From Clostridia bacterium (GTDB lineage Bacteria > Bacillota_A > Clostridia > Oscillospirales > CAG-272): a stretch of 27,244 nucleotides of DNA. The first letter of the stretch is position 1, and each line of letters opens with the position of its first letter. A program made the translations under genes and the position numbers. The stretch is from positions 1-27,244 of the forward strand of contig JAGBGE010000028.1 in assembly GCA_017936125.1 (NCBI GenBank), in the 5' to 3' direction. Of the stretch, positions 1 through 7,800 are shown one piece after another. The notes under the pieces were generated by a model, which was given only the letters and a program-made list of their open reading frames with translations, was not told the DNA's origin and made no database searches.

Positions 1-8
1 GCGTTCAT
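1..8 (-). CDS. start of a gene cut off by the left edge, downstream of gntR
   Basis: On the minus strand an ATG at 8-6 overlaps the TGA stop of the GntR gene (ATGA, 4-nt overlap) and opens a frame running out of the window. Such overlaps usually mean translational coupling. YtrA-type GntR regulators commonly sit first in an operon with an ABC transporter ATPase and permease, so an ABC ATPase is the best guess, but only two codons are visible and the product cannot be determined. Confidence 0.3.
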
Positions 9-382
9 TCCTGTTCCTCCATACCGAACGTAATCATTTCAACTATATCCTCACGGCTCAAATTGCACGAGACAGCGAGCTTTGCTATCTGCTCGATATG
101 TTCCTCGATCTTTTTTAGATTTTCCTCGCGTAGAAGCTCTACGTTCTTCGGCGCGACATAACAACCTTTTGCCGGAAGTGTGTAAATAAAGCCTTCCTTT
201 TCAAGTTCTTCATACGCACGTTTGGTAGTAATAAAGCTGATTCGCAGATCTTTTGCAAGCCCTCGTATAGACGGCAACATTTCATCCTCTTTCAGTTCAC
301 CGCTTATGATCTGATTCTTGATTTGAGAATATATTTGATTATAAATAGGTTCGCCGCTTTTATTGTCGATTAAAATATTCAC
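5..382 (-). CDS. GntR-family transcriptional regulator, YtrA-like (125 aa)
   Basis: Short GntR regulator. Residues about 10-75 form the winged helix-turn-helix, seen in the signature stretches EPIYNQIYSQIKNQI and GELKEDEMLPSIRGLAKDL followed by TTKRAYEELEKEGFI and the wing YTLPAKGCYV. The remaining ~50 residues are a short helical C-terminus, as in the YtrA subfamily; there is no large effector-binding domain. The start is GTG at 382-380, supported by a long Shine-Dalgarno match (AGAGGTGAT, 386-394). The family normally represses its own operon, often one encoding an ABC transporter for antibiotics or envelope stress. Here a perfect sigma-A promoter with an inverted repeat over the -10 lies upstream, and the next gene overlaps the stop codon, both fitting that model. 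The effector is unknown. Confidence 0.88.
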   Translation of the reverse strand: MNILIDNKSGEPIYNQIYSQIKNQIISGELKEDEMLPSIRGLAKDLRISFITTKRAYEELEKEGFIYTLPAKGCYVAPKNVELLREENLKKIEEHIEQIAKLAVSCNLSREDIVEMITFGMEEQE

Positions 383-402
383 GCCATCACCTCTGTTAAA
401 AC

Positions 403-442
403 TGTATATCTATATTATACACAGTTGGAACGTTTTTGTCAA
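403..442 (-). promoter_or_regulatory. gntR promoter with probable autoregulatory operator
   Basis: On the minus strand, -35 TTGACA (442-437) and -10 TATAAT (419-414) are both perfect and separated by 17 nt. An inverted repeat TGTATA-7 nt-TATACA (403-421) covers the -10 box. Its arms and spacing resemble operators bound by GntR dimers, so self-repression is likely. Confidence 0.75.
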
Positions 443-458
443 TAGGTTTTGCAAAACA

Positions 459-496
459 CGAACAAGAAAGCCCTCGCTCCTTTCGGAACGAGGGCT
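459..496 (-). terminator. intrinsic terminator downstream of the ttcA-like gene
   Basis: A 12-pair stem with one mismatch (arms 469-480 and 485-496, starting AGCCCTCG) and a 4-nt loop is followed on the minus strand by a T-rich run TTTCTTGTT. It lies about 80 nt past the stop of the TtcA-like gene and just upstream of the gntR promoter, so it separates the two units. Confidence 0.75.
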
Positions 497-575
497 AATG
501 TTGTTTTTGTAATGCTCGTATTTCTTAATTATCAGAAACTGTCTTTAAGGGTAGGAAGCATTGCGGTCGCATTTT

Positions 576-1298
576 TTATTTCAGCTTGAAGCCGTCGATT
601 TCACCCTTGCACATAGCGTGGAAGATTCGATGGCGCAGGCCCTTGTTCTCTCGCTCGAGCGAGGCGAGCAGCTTTTTCATATTTTCTCTCTCGGTTGCGT
701 GGTCCTCGGGACAGAGGCTCTTCAGCACCGGGAGCTTTCTTTTGTTCGTGAAATACTGCACGTCCTTCTCGGTCGCGTAGAGCAGGGGACGGATAAGTCC
801 GAGCTTTCTGTTTGAGAGATACGACTTCGGCGAGAAGCAGCCAAGACGCCCCTCGAAAAAGAGATTCATCATAAACGTTTCAACTGCATCGTCAAAGTGG
901 TGACCGAGCGCGACCTTGTTGCAGTTCTCCTTTTGTGCGGCAGAATGGAGCGCGCCGCGGCGTAGCTTCGCGCACAGTGAGCAGGGGTTCGATTCCTTGC
1001 GAACGTCAAATACGATTTTCGCTATATCACTGCGTTCTATCACATATTTGACATTTATTCTGCGGCAGAATTCTTCTATCTCGGAATAATCCGCGCCCTC
1101 GAAGCCCATATCGACGGTCACTGCGACTATCTCGTACTTCTTCGGATAGAAGCGCCTCATTTCCGCCAGAACCTCGAGAAGCGTCAGCGAATCCTTGCCG
1201 CCCGAAATGCCGACGGCTATTCTGTCGCCGTCCTCAATCATATTATATTCGTCTACCGCCCGCCTTACGAAGCTGAGCAGCCTTCTCATTTCACTCAT
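576..1298 (-). CDS. TtcA-like tRNA 2-thiolation enzyme (N-type ATP pyrophosphatase, 240 aa)
   Basis: PP-loop ATPase of the TtcA/TIGR00269-like group, which adenylates a tRNA base and replaces oxygen with sulfur. The PP-loop SGGKDS is at residues 32-37. A CSLC pair at about 107-110 and a third cysteine near 197 match the three-cysteine pattern that holds an Fe-S cluster in TtcA. GHHFDDAVETFMMN at about 133-146 is the second conserved nucleotide-domain block. In E. coli, TtcA makes 2-thiocytidine at tRNA position 32; the substrate in clostridia is less certain, so no symbol is given. The upstream ATG is used; an AAAAGGA box is 11 nt away, rather far, and an in-frame ATG three codons later is a possible alternative. 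The gene is divergent from the amidase, 67 nt apart; I see no confident promoter in that gap. Confidence 0.85.
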   Translation of the reverse strand: MSEMRRLLSFVRRAVDEYNMIEDGDRIAVGISGGKDSLTLLEVLAEMRRFYPKKYEIVAVTVDMGFEGADYSEIEEFCRRINVKYVIERSDIAKIVFDVRKESNPCSLCAKLRRGALHSAAQKENCNKVALGHHFDDAVETFMMNLFFEGRLGCFSPKSYLSNRKLGLIRPLLYATEKDVQYFTNKRKLPVLKSLCPEDHATERENMKKLLASLERENKGLRHRIFHAMCKGEIDGFKLK

Positions 1299-1365
1299 AA
1301 CAAATAAAATCCTTTTGCATAAACTAACAGAAGAACAAAACTAAAAAAAATAAACGGAGGCAGAT

Positions 1366-1935
1366 ATGCCAATTAAAATTTATATTGACCAAGGTCACAA
1401 TCCGTCGGGCTTCAATACCGGTGCGGAGGGCAACGGATTTTTCGAGCAGGACATAACCTTTGAGATAGGCAGAAGGCTCTATAATCTCCTGAGCCGGAAT
1501 CCAGAATTTACCCCACGCCTTTCTCGCCCGACAGCCGATACTATTCTCGGCACAAGCAATTCCACGAGTCTTGTCGCCCGTGTGCGAGAGGCGAACTCCT
1601 GGCCTGCCGATATATTCATATCGCTGCACAACAACGCCGCCGCGAACTCGGGCGCAACGGGGAACGAGGCTCTGATTTATAGCCCAGCCTCAACGGTCGC
1701 GCGCGAGCTTGGCGAGGAGATACTCGAGCAGCTCACACTCACTACGGGACTGCGAAACAGGGGAATCGTCTATCGCCCCGGACTCTACGTTCTCAAGGAA
1801 ACGACGATGCCTGCCGTACTCGTGGAAATGGGCTTTATCAGCAATCCCTACGATGCCGAGCTGCTCGCGTACTCACCCGAGCTTTTCGCAACGGGAATAT
1901 ACCGCGGAATACTCGCTTATTACGATTTACTTTAA
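1366..1935 (+). CDS. N-acetylmuramoyl-L-alanine amidase, Amidase_3 type (189 aa)
   Basis: Zinc amidase that cleaves the MurNAc to L-Ala bond of peptidoglycan. The single domain fills the whole protein. The zinc and catalytic residues are visible: His11 in DQGHNPSG, Glu27 in FFEQDITFEIG, His88 in ISLHNNAA and Glu154 in VLVEMGFISNPYDAELL. The start has GGAGG (1356-1360) 5 nt before the ATG. There is no signal peptide, no membrane segment and no SH3, LysM or SPOR binding domain, which is unusual for a CwlD/LytC-like enzyme. It might act after lysis, be exported by a non-Sec route, or be made in the mother cell or spore. The last 9 nt overlap the 3' end of the convergent multi-cysteine gene. Family assignment is firm; cellular role is open. 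Confidence 0.9.
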   Translation: MPIKIYIDQGHNPSGFNTGAEGNGFFEQDITFEIGRRLYNLLSRNPEFTPRLSRPTADTILGTSNSTSLVARVREANSWPADIFISLHNNAAANSGATGNEALIYSPASTVARELGEEILEQLTLTTGLRNRGIVYRPGLYVLKETTMPAVLVEMGFISNPYDAELLAYSPELFATGIYRGILAYYDLL

Positions 1936-2574
1936 CGTAATTTCGTCAAGCGACAGATATTCCTCCGCAACAGAGGGGGTAGTGGCGGAGAACTTATACG
2001 CTCCGCCGCATCTCTCGCAGTAAACCTCGACTCCGCCGTCGACGAAGCGCAGGTCGTAGCTGCCATCACCGCAGGGGCAGTGAATCCTGCCCTCCGCCTC
2101 GAGATCCTTGACCACGAAGCGCAGAGTGTCGTACACCGCGGGGTCGGGTAGAATCTCGTCCTCCTTCATATCCTCGGGCTGAATGTCCGATAGCTCGTCT
2201 GCCTCAAAGCTTGCGAGCAATCGCGCAAGCTCGGCGTCGGTGCGCTCGAGCTCCTTTTTGATGCCGTCCTCGTCGCTGATAAATGAAATATCTATGCCGG
2301 TGTAAGGACAGTTGAGGAGAAATGTCTCCTTGTCGAAGAATATCGACTCACTCACAACGTAGTTGTGATTCTGCCTGCAAAACAGACAGGGAACGGACAG
2401 GCGTATCTTCTTATCGCCCGTAATATTTATGTCAAGTGACGACTCCTCACCGCAGGTGCAGCGGAGTCTGAGCATATTTGCGTGAAGCGCGAATTTGCCT
2501 ATCAGACCTACCGTAGGCACACCGCATTTCGGGCATCTGTATGCTATGTTTCTTTGCTTTGGTTCCAGTATCAT
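1927..2574 (-). CDS. unrecognised multi-cysteine zinc-ribbon-like protein (215 aa)
   Basis: I do not recognise the family. Cysteine pairs occur at about C14/C17, C39/C41, C63/C66, C166/C168 and C186/C189, with another near C89, suggesting two or more zinc ribbons at the ends. They are joined by an acidic helical middle (about residues 103-145, rich in E and D). There are no membrane segments or signal peptide, so it is probably cytosolic. Translation is supported by GGAAGA (2581-2586), 6 nt before the ATG. The gene starts 20 nt after the DJ-1-FtsK stop on the same strand, so it is likely the third gene of the FtsK operon. Function is unknown; a nucleic-acid- or protein-binding zinc protein is only inference. 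Its stop overlaps the convergent amidase by 9 nt. Confidence 0.7.
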   Translation of the reverse strand: MILEPKQRNIAYRCPKCGVPTVGLIGKFALHANMLRLRCTCGEESSLDINITGDKKIRLSVPCLFCRQNHNYVVSESIFFDKETFLLNCPYTGIDISFISDEDGIKKELERTDAELARLLASFEADELSDIQPEDMKEDEILPDPAVYDTLRFVVKDLEAEGRIHCPCGDGSYDLRFVDGGVEVYCERCGGAYKFSATTPSVAEEYLSLDEITLK

Positions 2575-2594
2575 AATTTATCTTCCGTTATTTT

Positions 2595-4736
2595 TTATTT
2601 TATACGCGCGAGCATTGCCTTCCAATCTTCCATGGAAATAAGAACACTTCTGGGCCTCTGTCCGTTCATCTCGCTGACAATACCCATATTCTCCATTATG
2701 TCGATGAATTTCGCCGCCTTGCCGTATCCGATAGAGAGCTTGCGCTGAATGAGAGCGGTAGAAACCTTACCGGTGGATATTGCCAACTCGACCGTCTCCA
2801 AGAAGCGTTGGTCGTTAAGGTAGCCGCCTTCTTCCTCATTGTCATCTACGCTCTTGGCGGGGCAGTATTTCTCTGCAATTTCCAGAGTCTTCTTATCGAT
2901 ATATGCGGCAACCGCGGGATCGTATCCTATACCGTCACCGATGCGCTTGGCAGCGTCAATTATGCCGTCAAGCTCTGCGTCGGAAACGATAGCGCCCTGC
3001 ATACGAATAGGCTTTGATTGAGCCGGTGACTGATAAAGCGCATCGCCCTTGCCGAGCAGCTTTTCCGCTCCGCGATAATCGAGCATCGTTTGCGATTCGG
3101 AAGAGGATACAACCTTAAAGCACGCTATGGAGGGGATATTCGCCTTGATAACTCCGGTGATAACGTTGGGAGTCGTGCGGCAAGTGGAGATGATGAGATA
3201 AATACCTGCGGCTCTCGCCTTTTGCGCGATACGCATAACGTAGCTTTCAGCAGGATTCTTCGAAGCGAGTATCAGATCCGCGAGCTCGTCAATAATAAAG
3301 ACTATTTTAGGCATATGCTGACCGAGCGAGGAGTCCTCGCTTATCTTTTGGTTATAAGCGTCTACGTTGCGCGCGCCAAGCTTGGAGAGCAGGCTATATC
3401 TGCGCTCCATCTCGTCGTGAGCCCACATGAGAGCGCCGATAGCGCGCTTCGGATCCGAGATGACGGGGGTGATCAGATGTGGAATACCGTTGTAGACAGG
3501 GAACTCGCTATCCTTGGGATCAACGATAACGAGCTTGACGTCATTGGGATTTGCCTTGTAAAGAATACTGGTGATTATCGAGTTTATAAGACAGGTCTTG
3601 CCCGAGCTTACCGCACCGCCGATAAGCAAATGAGGCATTTTCGCGATATCCGCGATGATGGGCGAGCCTGCCGAGTCGCGACCGAGACAAACGGTAGTGG
3701 GGGACTCGGATTCGGTAAATTCCTTGCTCTCGAGAAGAGGACGAAGATTTACTCTAACTTCCTGAGCGTTCGGGAATTCGATTCCGATTTCGGAGGTTCC
3801 GGGGATAGGCAGGTCCATTCTGATGCCCGATAGTCCGAGACAGAGTAACAAATCGTCATCGAGTTCGATTATTTTCTTGACCGGCGTTCCCTTTTTGGGA
3901 ACTACGCTCACCTTAGTTACTCTTGGGCCAACCTTTACGCCCGTCACGCAGGCGGCAACGTTCATTGAGAAGAAGAACTCGTTAATCTTATCGGTTATAT
4001 TCTTGATATAGTCATTCACGCGATCCTCGTTAATAGGCTCGTCATCCGCGAGCAGATCGAGCGAGGGTGCAGTATAATCCGAGAAATCGGGCTGCTCATC
4101 CTGAACGGTTGGGATTTCCTCATCTTCGGACTCGCTGATTATACTGAAAACGCTGTTTCCGAAGAGCATATTCCTCTGCGTGTCGGCATTGGCCTTTACG
4201 GGCTTGCATATCGCGGCGGAGATTTCGGCAGCGCGCTTCGCGCCCACGGTGAGAGTCAGCAGCTCCTCTGCGAACTCGAGGGCAGTGCCCATTCCGCGCG
4301 CGGTAGTGATATTGCCGTCGGTTACAACGCTCTTGTCGGAGTAGATCGCGTCTATAATTTCCTTTTCAAATCCCGGATAGCAGGTCGCTACCTTGTTTTT
4401 AAGCAATCCGCGCTTGCCGAGAATCATAGGAGCCGCGCAGATAGCGGCTATTCTGCCGCCGGTGGCAAGGACTGCGCCGATAGCTCTGTCTGTGAATGAA
4501 TTGGAATCCAGATTCTTCGTGCCGGGCATGCCGCCGGGCAGTATAACCATATGAACTTCAGAAAGGTCTATATCCTCGGGAGAGGCATCGCATATCACGG
4601 GTATACCGTGCGCTCCTGTTACGGTTTTTCCCGATACGCCGACGGTTTTTACCTCAAGACCCGCGCGCCTGAGCATATCCACGGGAGTGAGCGCTTCAAT
4701 TTCCTCAAAGCCGTCTGCTAAAAGTACAATAATCAT
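2595..4736 (-). CDS. fusion of a DJ-1/PfpI domain with a soluble FtsK/SpoIIIE-type ATPase (713 aa)
   Basis: Residues 1 to about 180 are a DJ-1/ThiJ/PfpI domain: MIIVLLADGFEEIEAL at the start (Glu14 matches Glu18 of DJ-1), LPGGMPG near 67, and the nucleophile elbow AAICAAP with Cys100. An acidic linker (about 200-250) leads into an FtsK motor: Walker A GAVSSGKT (374-381), Walker B IVFIIDELADL, and a C-terminal winged-helix gamma-like region with QRKLSIGYGKAAKFIDIME. There are no transmembrane segments. The motor resembles the neighbouring FtsK but has changes in conserved places: TQRPS became TCRTT and KANVPTR became KANIPSI. The start is the ATG at 4736, with AGGAGG 7 nt upstream (4744-4750); an in-frame ATG 11 codons earlier has no such site. 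It is probably co-transcribed with ftsK. The fusion is one uninterrupted frame; its biological role is unknown. Confidence 0.88.
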   Translation of the reverse strand: MIIVLLADGFEEIEALTPVDMLRRAGLEVKTVGVSGKTVTGAHGIPVICDASPEDIDLSEVHMVILPGGMPGTKNLDSNSFTDRAIGAVLATGGRIAAICAAPMILGKRGLLKNKVATCYPGFEKEIIDAIYSDKSVVTDGNITTARGMGTALEFAEELLTLTVGAKRAAEISAAICKPVKANADTQRNMLFGNSVFSIISESEDEEIPTVQDEQPDFSDYTAPSLDLLADDEPINEDRVNDYIKNITDKINEFFFSMNVAACVTGVKVGPRVTKVSVVPKKGTPVKKIIELDDDLLLCLGLSGIRMDLPIPGTSEIGIEFPNAQEVRVNLRPLLESKEFTESESPTTVCLGRDSAGSPIIADIAKMPHLLIGGAVSSGKTCLINSIITSILYKANPNDVKLVIVDPKDSEFPVYNGIPHLITPVISDPKRAIGALMWAHDEMERRYSLLSKLGARNVDAYNQKISEDSSLGQHMPKIVFIIDELADLILASKNPAESYVMRIAQKARAAGIYLIISTCRTTPNVITGVIKANIPSIACFKVVSSSESQTMLDYRGAEKLLGKGDALYQSPAQSKPIRMQGAIVSDAELDGIIDAAKRIGDGIGYDPAVAAYIDKKTLEIAEKYCPAKSVDDNEEEGGYLNDQRFLETVELAISTGKVSTALIQRKLSIGYGKAAKFIDIMENMGIVSEMNGQRPRSVLISMEDWKAMLARIK

Positions 4737-4756
4737 AAAAATGTCCTCCTTATCTG

Positions 4757-4798
4757 AAATTCGTGCCATATTGCTACGGCACGAATTTTTTGTTTTTT
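4757..4798 (+). terminator. intercistronic hairpin with plus-strand T-tract between the two FtsK genes
   Basis: A perfect 11-bp stem (AAATTCGTGCC 4757-4767, GGCACGAATTT 4778-4788, 10-nt loop) is followed on the plus strand by TTTG and six T. Read on plus, it is a good intrinsic terminator, but no plus-strand gene precedes it. Read on minus, the direction of both FtsK genes, it has only three T after the stem and would be weak, perhaps an mRNA-end or attenuating hairpin. Confidence 0.5.
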
Positions 4799-4801
4799 AT
4801 T

Positions 4802-7800
4802 TTAATCGTCAATCGACGATCTTGCGAGCTTTTCTCTCCATTGGTCAGGAGTCATGAGCACCTCTCTCGCTCTCTGACCGTTAGGCTCGCCTACGACGCC
4901 GAGATCCTCCATAATGTCAATGAATTTCGCCGCCTTGCTGTAGCCGATAGAGAGCTTACGCTGTATAAGCGAGGTGGAAATTCTCTTGGTATTAACCGCA
5001 ATATCGACTGCATCGAGGAACTGCTTGTCGTTGAGGTAGCCGTCGCCGTAGCTCTCGCCGTCGCCGTCGTCGAAGTCGCCGGAGCCCTTCTTGGAGCACT
5101 TCTGCGCCGCACGGTCGATTTCCTCCATAACAGAGGAGTCGTAGTTCGCGCCGTTGCCGAACTGCTTGAGATGCTCCATAATAGCCTCAACCTCACCGTC
5201 GGATACGAACGCACCCTGCACTCTGCTGGGACGCGACGAACCGTTGGGAGCGTAGAGCATATCGCCCTTATTGAGCAGCTTCTCAGCGCCGGTGGAGTCG
5301 AGAACGGTCTTGGAGTCCACGGCGGACATAACCTTACAGGACATACGTGTGGGAACGTTCGCCTTGATAACACCGGTGATAACGTCTACCGAGGGACGCT
5401 GCGTACCGATAACGAGATAAATGCCTGCGGCTCTCGCCTTCTGGGCGATACGAGTCACGAGTCCCTCAACGGGATTCTTAACCTGGAGCATAAGGTCTGC
5501 GAACTCGTCGATAACGATAATAATTCTGGGCAGAGGCTCACCGAGAGAGCGATCCCTCGTCACCTTCTCGTTATACGCGTCGACGTTACGTACGCAGAGA
5601 GGATTGAGCAGATTGTATCTGCGTTCCATCTCCTCAACCGCCCACATGAGCGCGCCTGCCGCCTGCTTTGCATCCGAAACTACGGGTACGAGAAGATGAG
5701 GAATACCGTTGTACATCGTGAATTCGACCTGCTTCGGGTCGATCATAATGAACTTGACCTCGTCGGGTCTTGCCTTGTAGAGTATGCTTATGATCAGCGC
5801 GTTGATACACACCGATTTACCCATTCCGGTAGCGCCCGCAATAAGCAGGTGAGGCATATTGGCGATATCGCCGCATACGGGATGACCGGAAATATCACGT
5901 CCGATACAAACCGCTGTCTTTGATTTGCTGGATACGAACTCCTCGCATTCGAGAAGATTACGGAGTCTTACTATGGTGGACTTCTTGTTGGGAATCTCGA
6001 TACCTACCGCCGATTTGCCGGGAATAGGAGCCTCCATTCGCAGCGAGTCTGCCGCGAGGTTGAGGGCGAGGTCGTCCTGGAGATTAAGAATGCTGCTTAC
6101 CTTTACACCCTTTGAGGGAACTACCTCGTATCTTGTGACACGAGGACCTCTGTCGACACCCTTGATGGATGCCGATACGTTGAAGGAGGCGAGAGTATCA
6201 ATTAGCTTATTCGCGCTCTCCTGTGATTCCTCTTGGGCATTCTCGTCGTTGCTTTCATCGTCCTTCGCGAGAAGGTCGAGAGGGGGGAATACGTAATCGG
6301 AATAGTCGGGCTTCTTCGGCTCGGGCTTCGCGGGAACGGGCGCGAGGCTTTCCTTTATAGGCGCGCTCCTTTTGACGATAGGATCGTCGAAGGGCGACGC
6401 GTCGTCCTCTGCCGTCTCCTCAGGCTTTTCCTCCACGGGCTTCTGCTTGTCAAGGGGATCGAGGAAGGGGAACATCTCGCGCATTTTGATAACGTCGGGA
6501 TTCTGCTCCTCGGGGGGAATCTCATCGAGGTCGAGATCATCGTCAGACTCGTCCTCGGGAATCTCTATCGGGGGAGTGATTTCCTCTGCCTCCTCGGGAT
6601 CAAGGTCGTCTTCCTCTGCTATGAGCTCGATTTCGTCGGGCTCCTCCTCGAAGCTGACGAAGTCGCTGCCGTTATCATCTGCGGCAAGCTCGATTCCGTC
6701 GAAATTCTCCTCGAGGCTGACGGAGTCGGCGCCACTGTCATCTGCCGTCCACTCAAAGTCGGAGTCCGCGGCAGTGCTTGCGGTATATTTGGGTTCGCTT
6801 GCATCAAGGGTAGGCTCGGCGGGCGTGTATTCAACCGCAGCAGGTGTATATTCTGCCGCCTTGGGAGCATAGTCAGCCGATGCAGGTGTATATTCTGCCG
6901 CCTTGGGAGTGTAGTCAGTCGTTGCAGGTGTATATTCCGCCGCCTTGGGAGCGTAGTCTGACGCTGTGGGCGCAGGCGCGCTGCCCGTCACCGTGGCAGG
7001 AGTGCCGTCGCTGACAGCTATTTCGGGCGCCGGAGCCTCGGCAGCCATGCGCGTCGAATGAGTGGGAGTGAGCATTTCGCGCTCAACCTTGATGGTGCTC
7101 GGTTCGCTCGCAGGAGTAGCGGTAGCCGCTGTCGGAGTTCCGTAAGGCTTGAATTCAGGCGCAGCGGTAGCTGTGAGAGCCTCCGCGAAGCCTGCCGCGC
7201 GCGCATACGGTGATCCCGCGGGCTGCGTGATAGGCGCAGCCGCATTGTCGTCTGTAAATTCGTAATAAGTAGGGATATTGCTCGCAGCCTCGGGCTTGTC
7301 CTCTGCAAACTCGATAGTGAATTCATCGTTTACAGGAGCTGCGATAGGCTCGGACTTCGGTTGATAGAGCTCGTCCTCACCCGATGAAATAACTCTAGTG
7401 TAGGTTTTCATCTCGTTCGCGCTTCTTGCGTATGCGGGGTTGCGCTTCGCTATCTTCTGCGCTATGATGTCAGCGACCTCCTCGGCAGTTTCCTCGTGAC
7501 GAGCGCTGACGGGCGCGCTCTGCGGCGCGTTATAAGTAGGCTTCGGATCGTTGGTGATAGTAAATTCAACGGTCACGGGAGATGTATAAGTAGTTTTTGT
7601 AGTAGAATAAGAGGTATAGGTGTTGACACCCGCGGGGATCGACGATCCCGTATCAAGAGGCGCACTCTCGGCGCGGGGCGCGGGAGCAGGCGAGGGAACA
7701 GGTGTAACCACAGGAGCAGGCTCAACCGCGGGAGAGGTAGGTATAGGAGAGGAAACCGGAGTAGTTACTGTGGTAGATTCAACTACGGGGGCGGGATCGA

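Noticed and set aside
4763..5923. A 386-codon plus-strand frame opposite the FtsK motor
   Set aside because: The FtsK motor is clearly conserved on minus; the plus frame shows no recognisable domain. A similar shadow frame exists opposite the paralogue at 3090-3833, as expected from shared codon bias.
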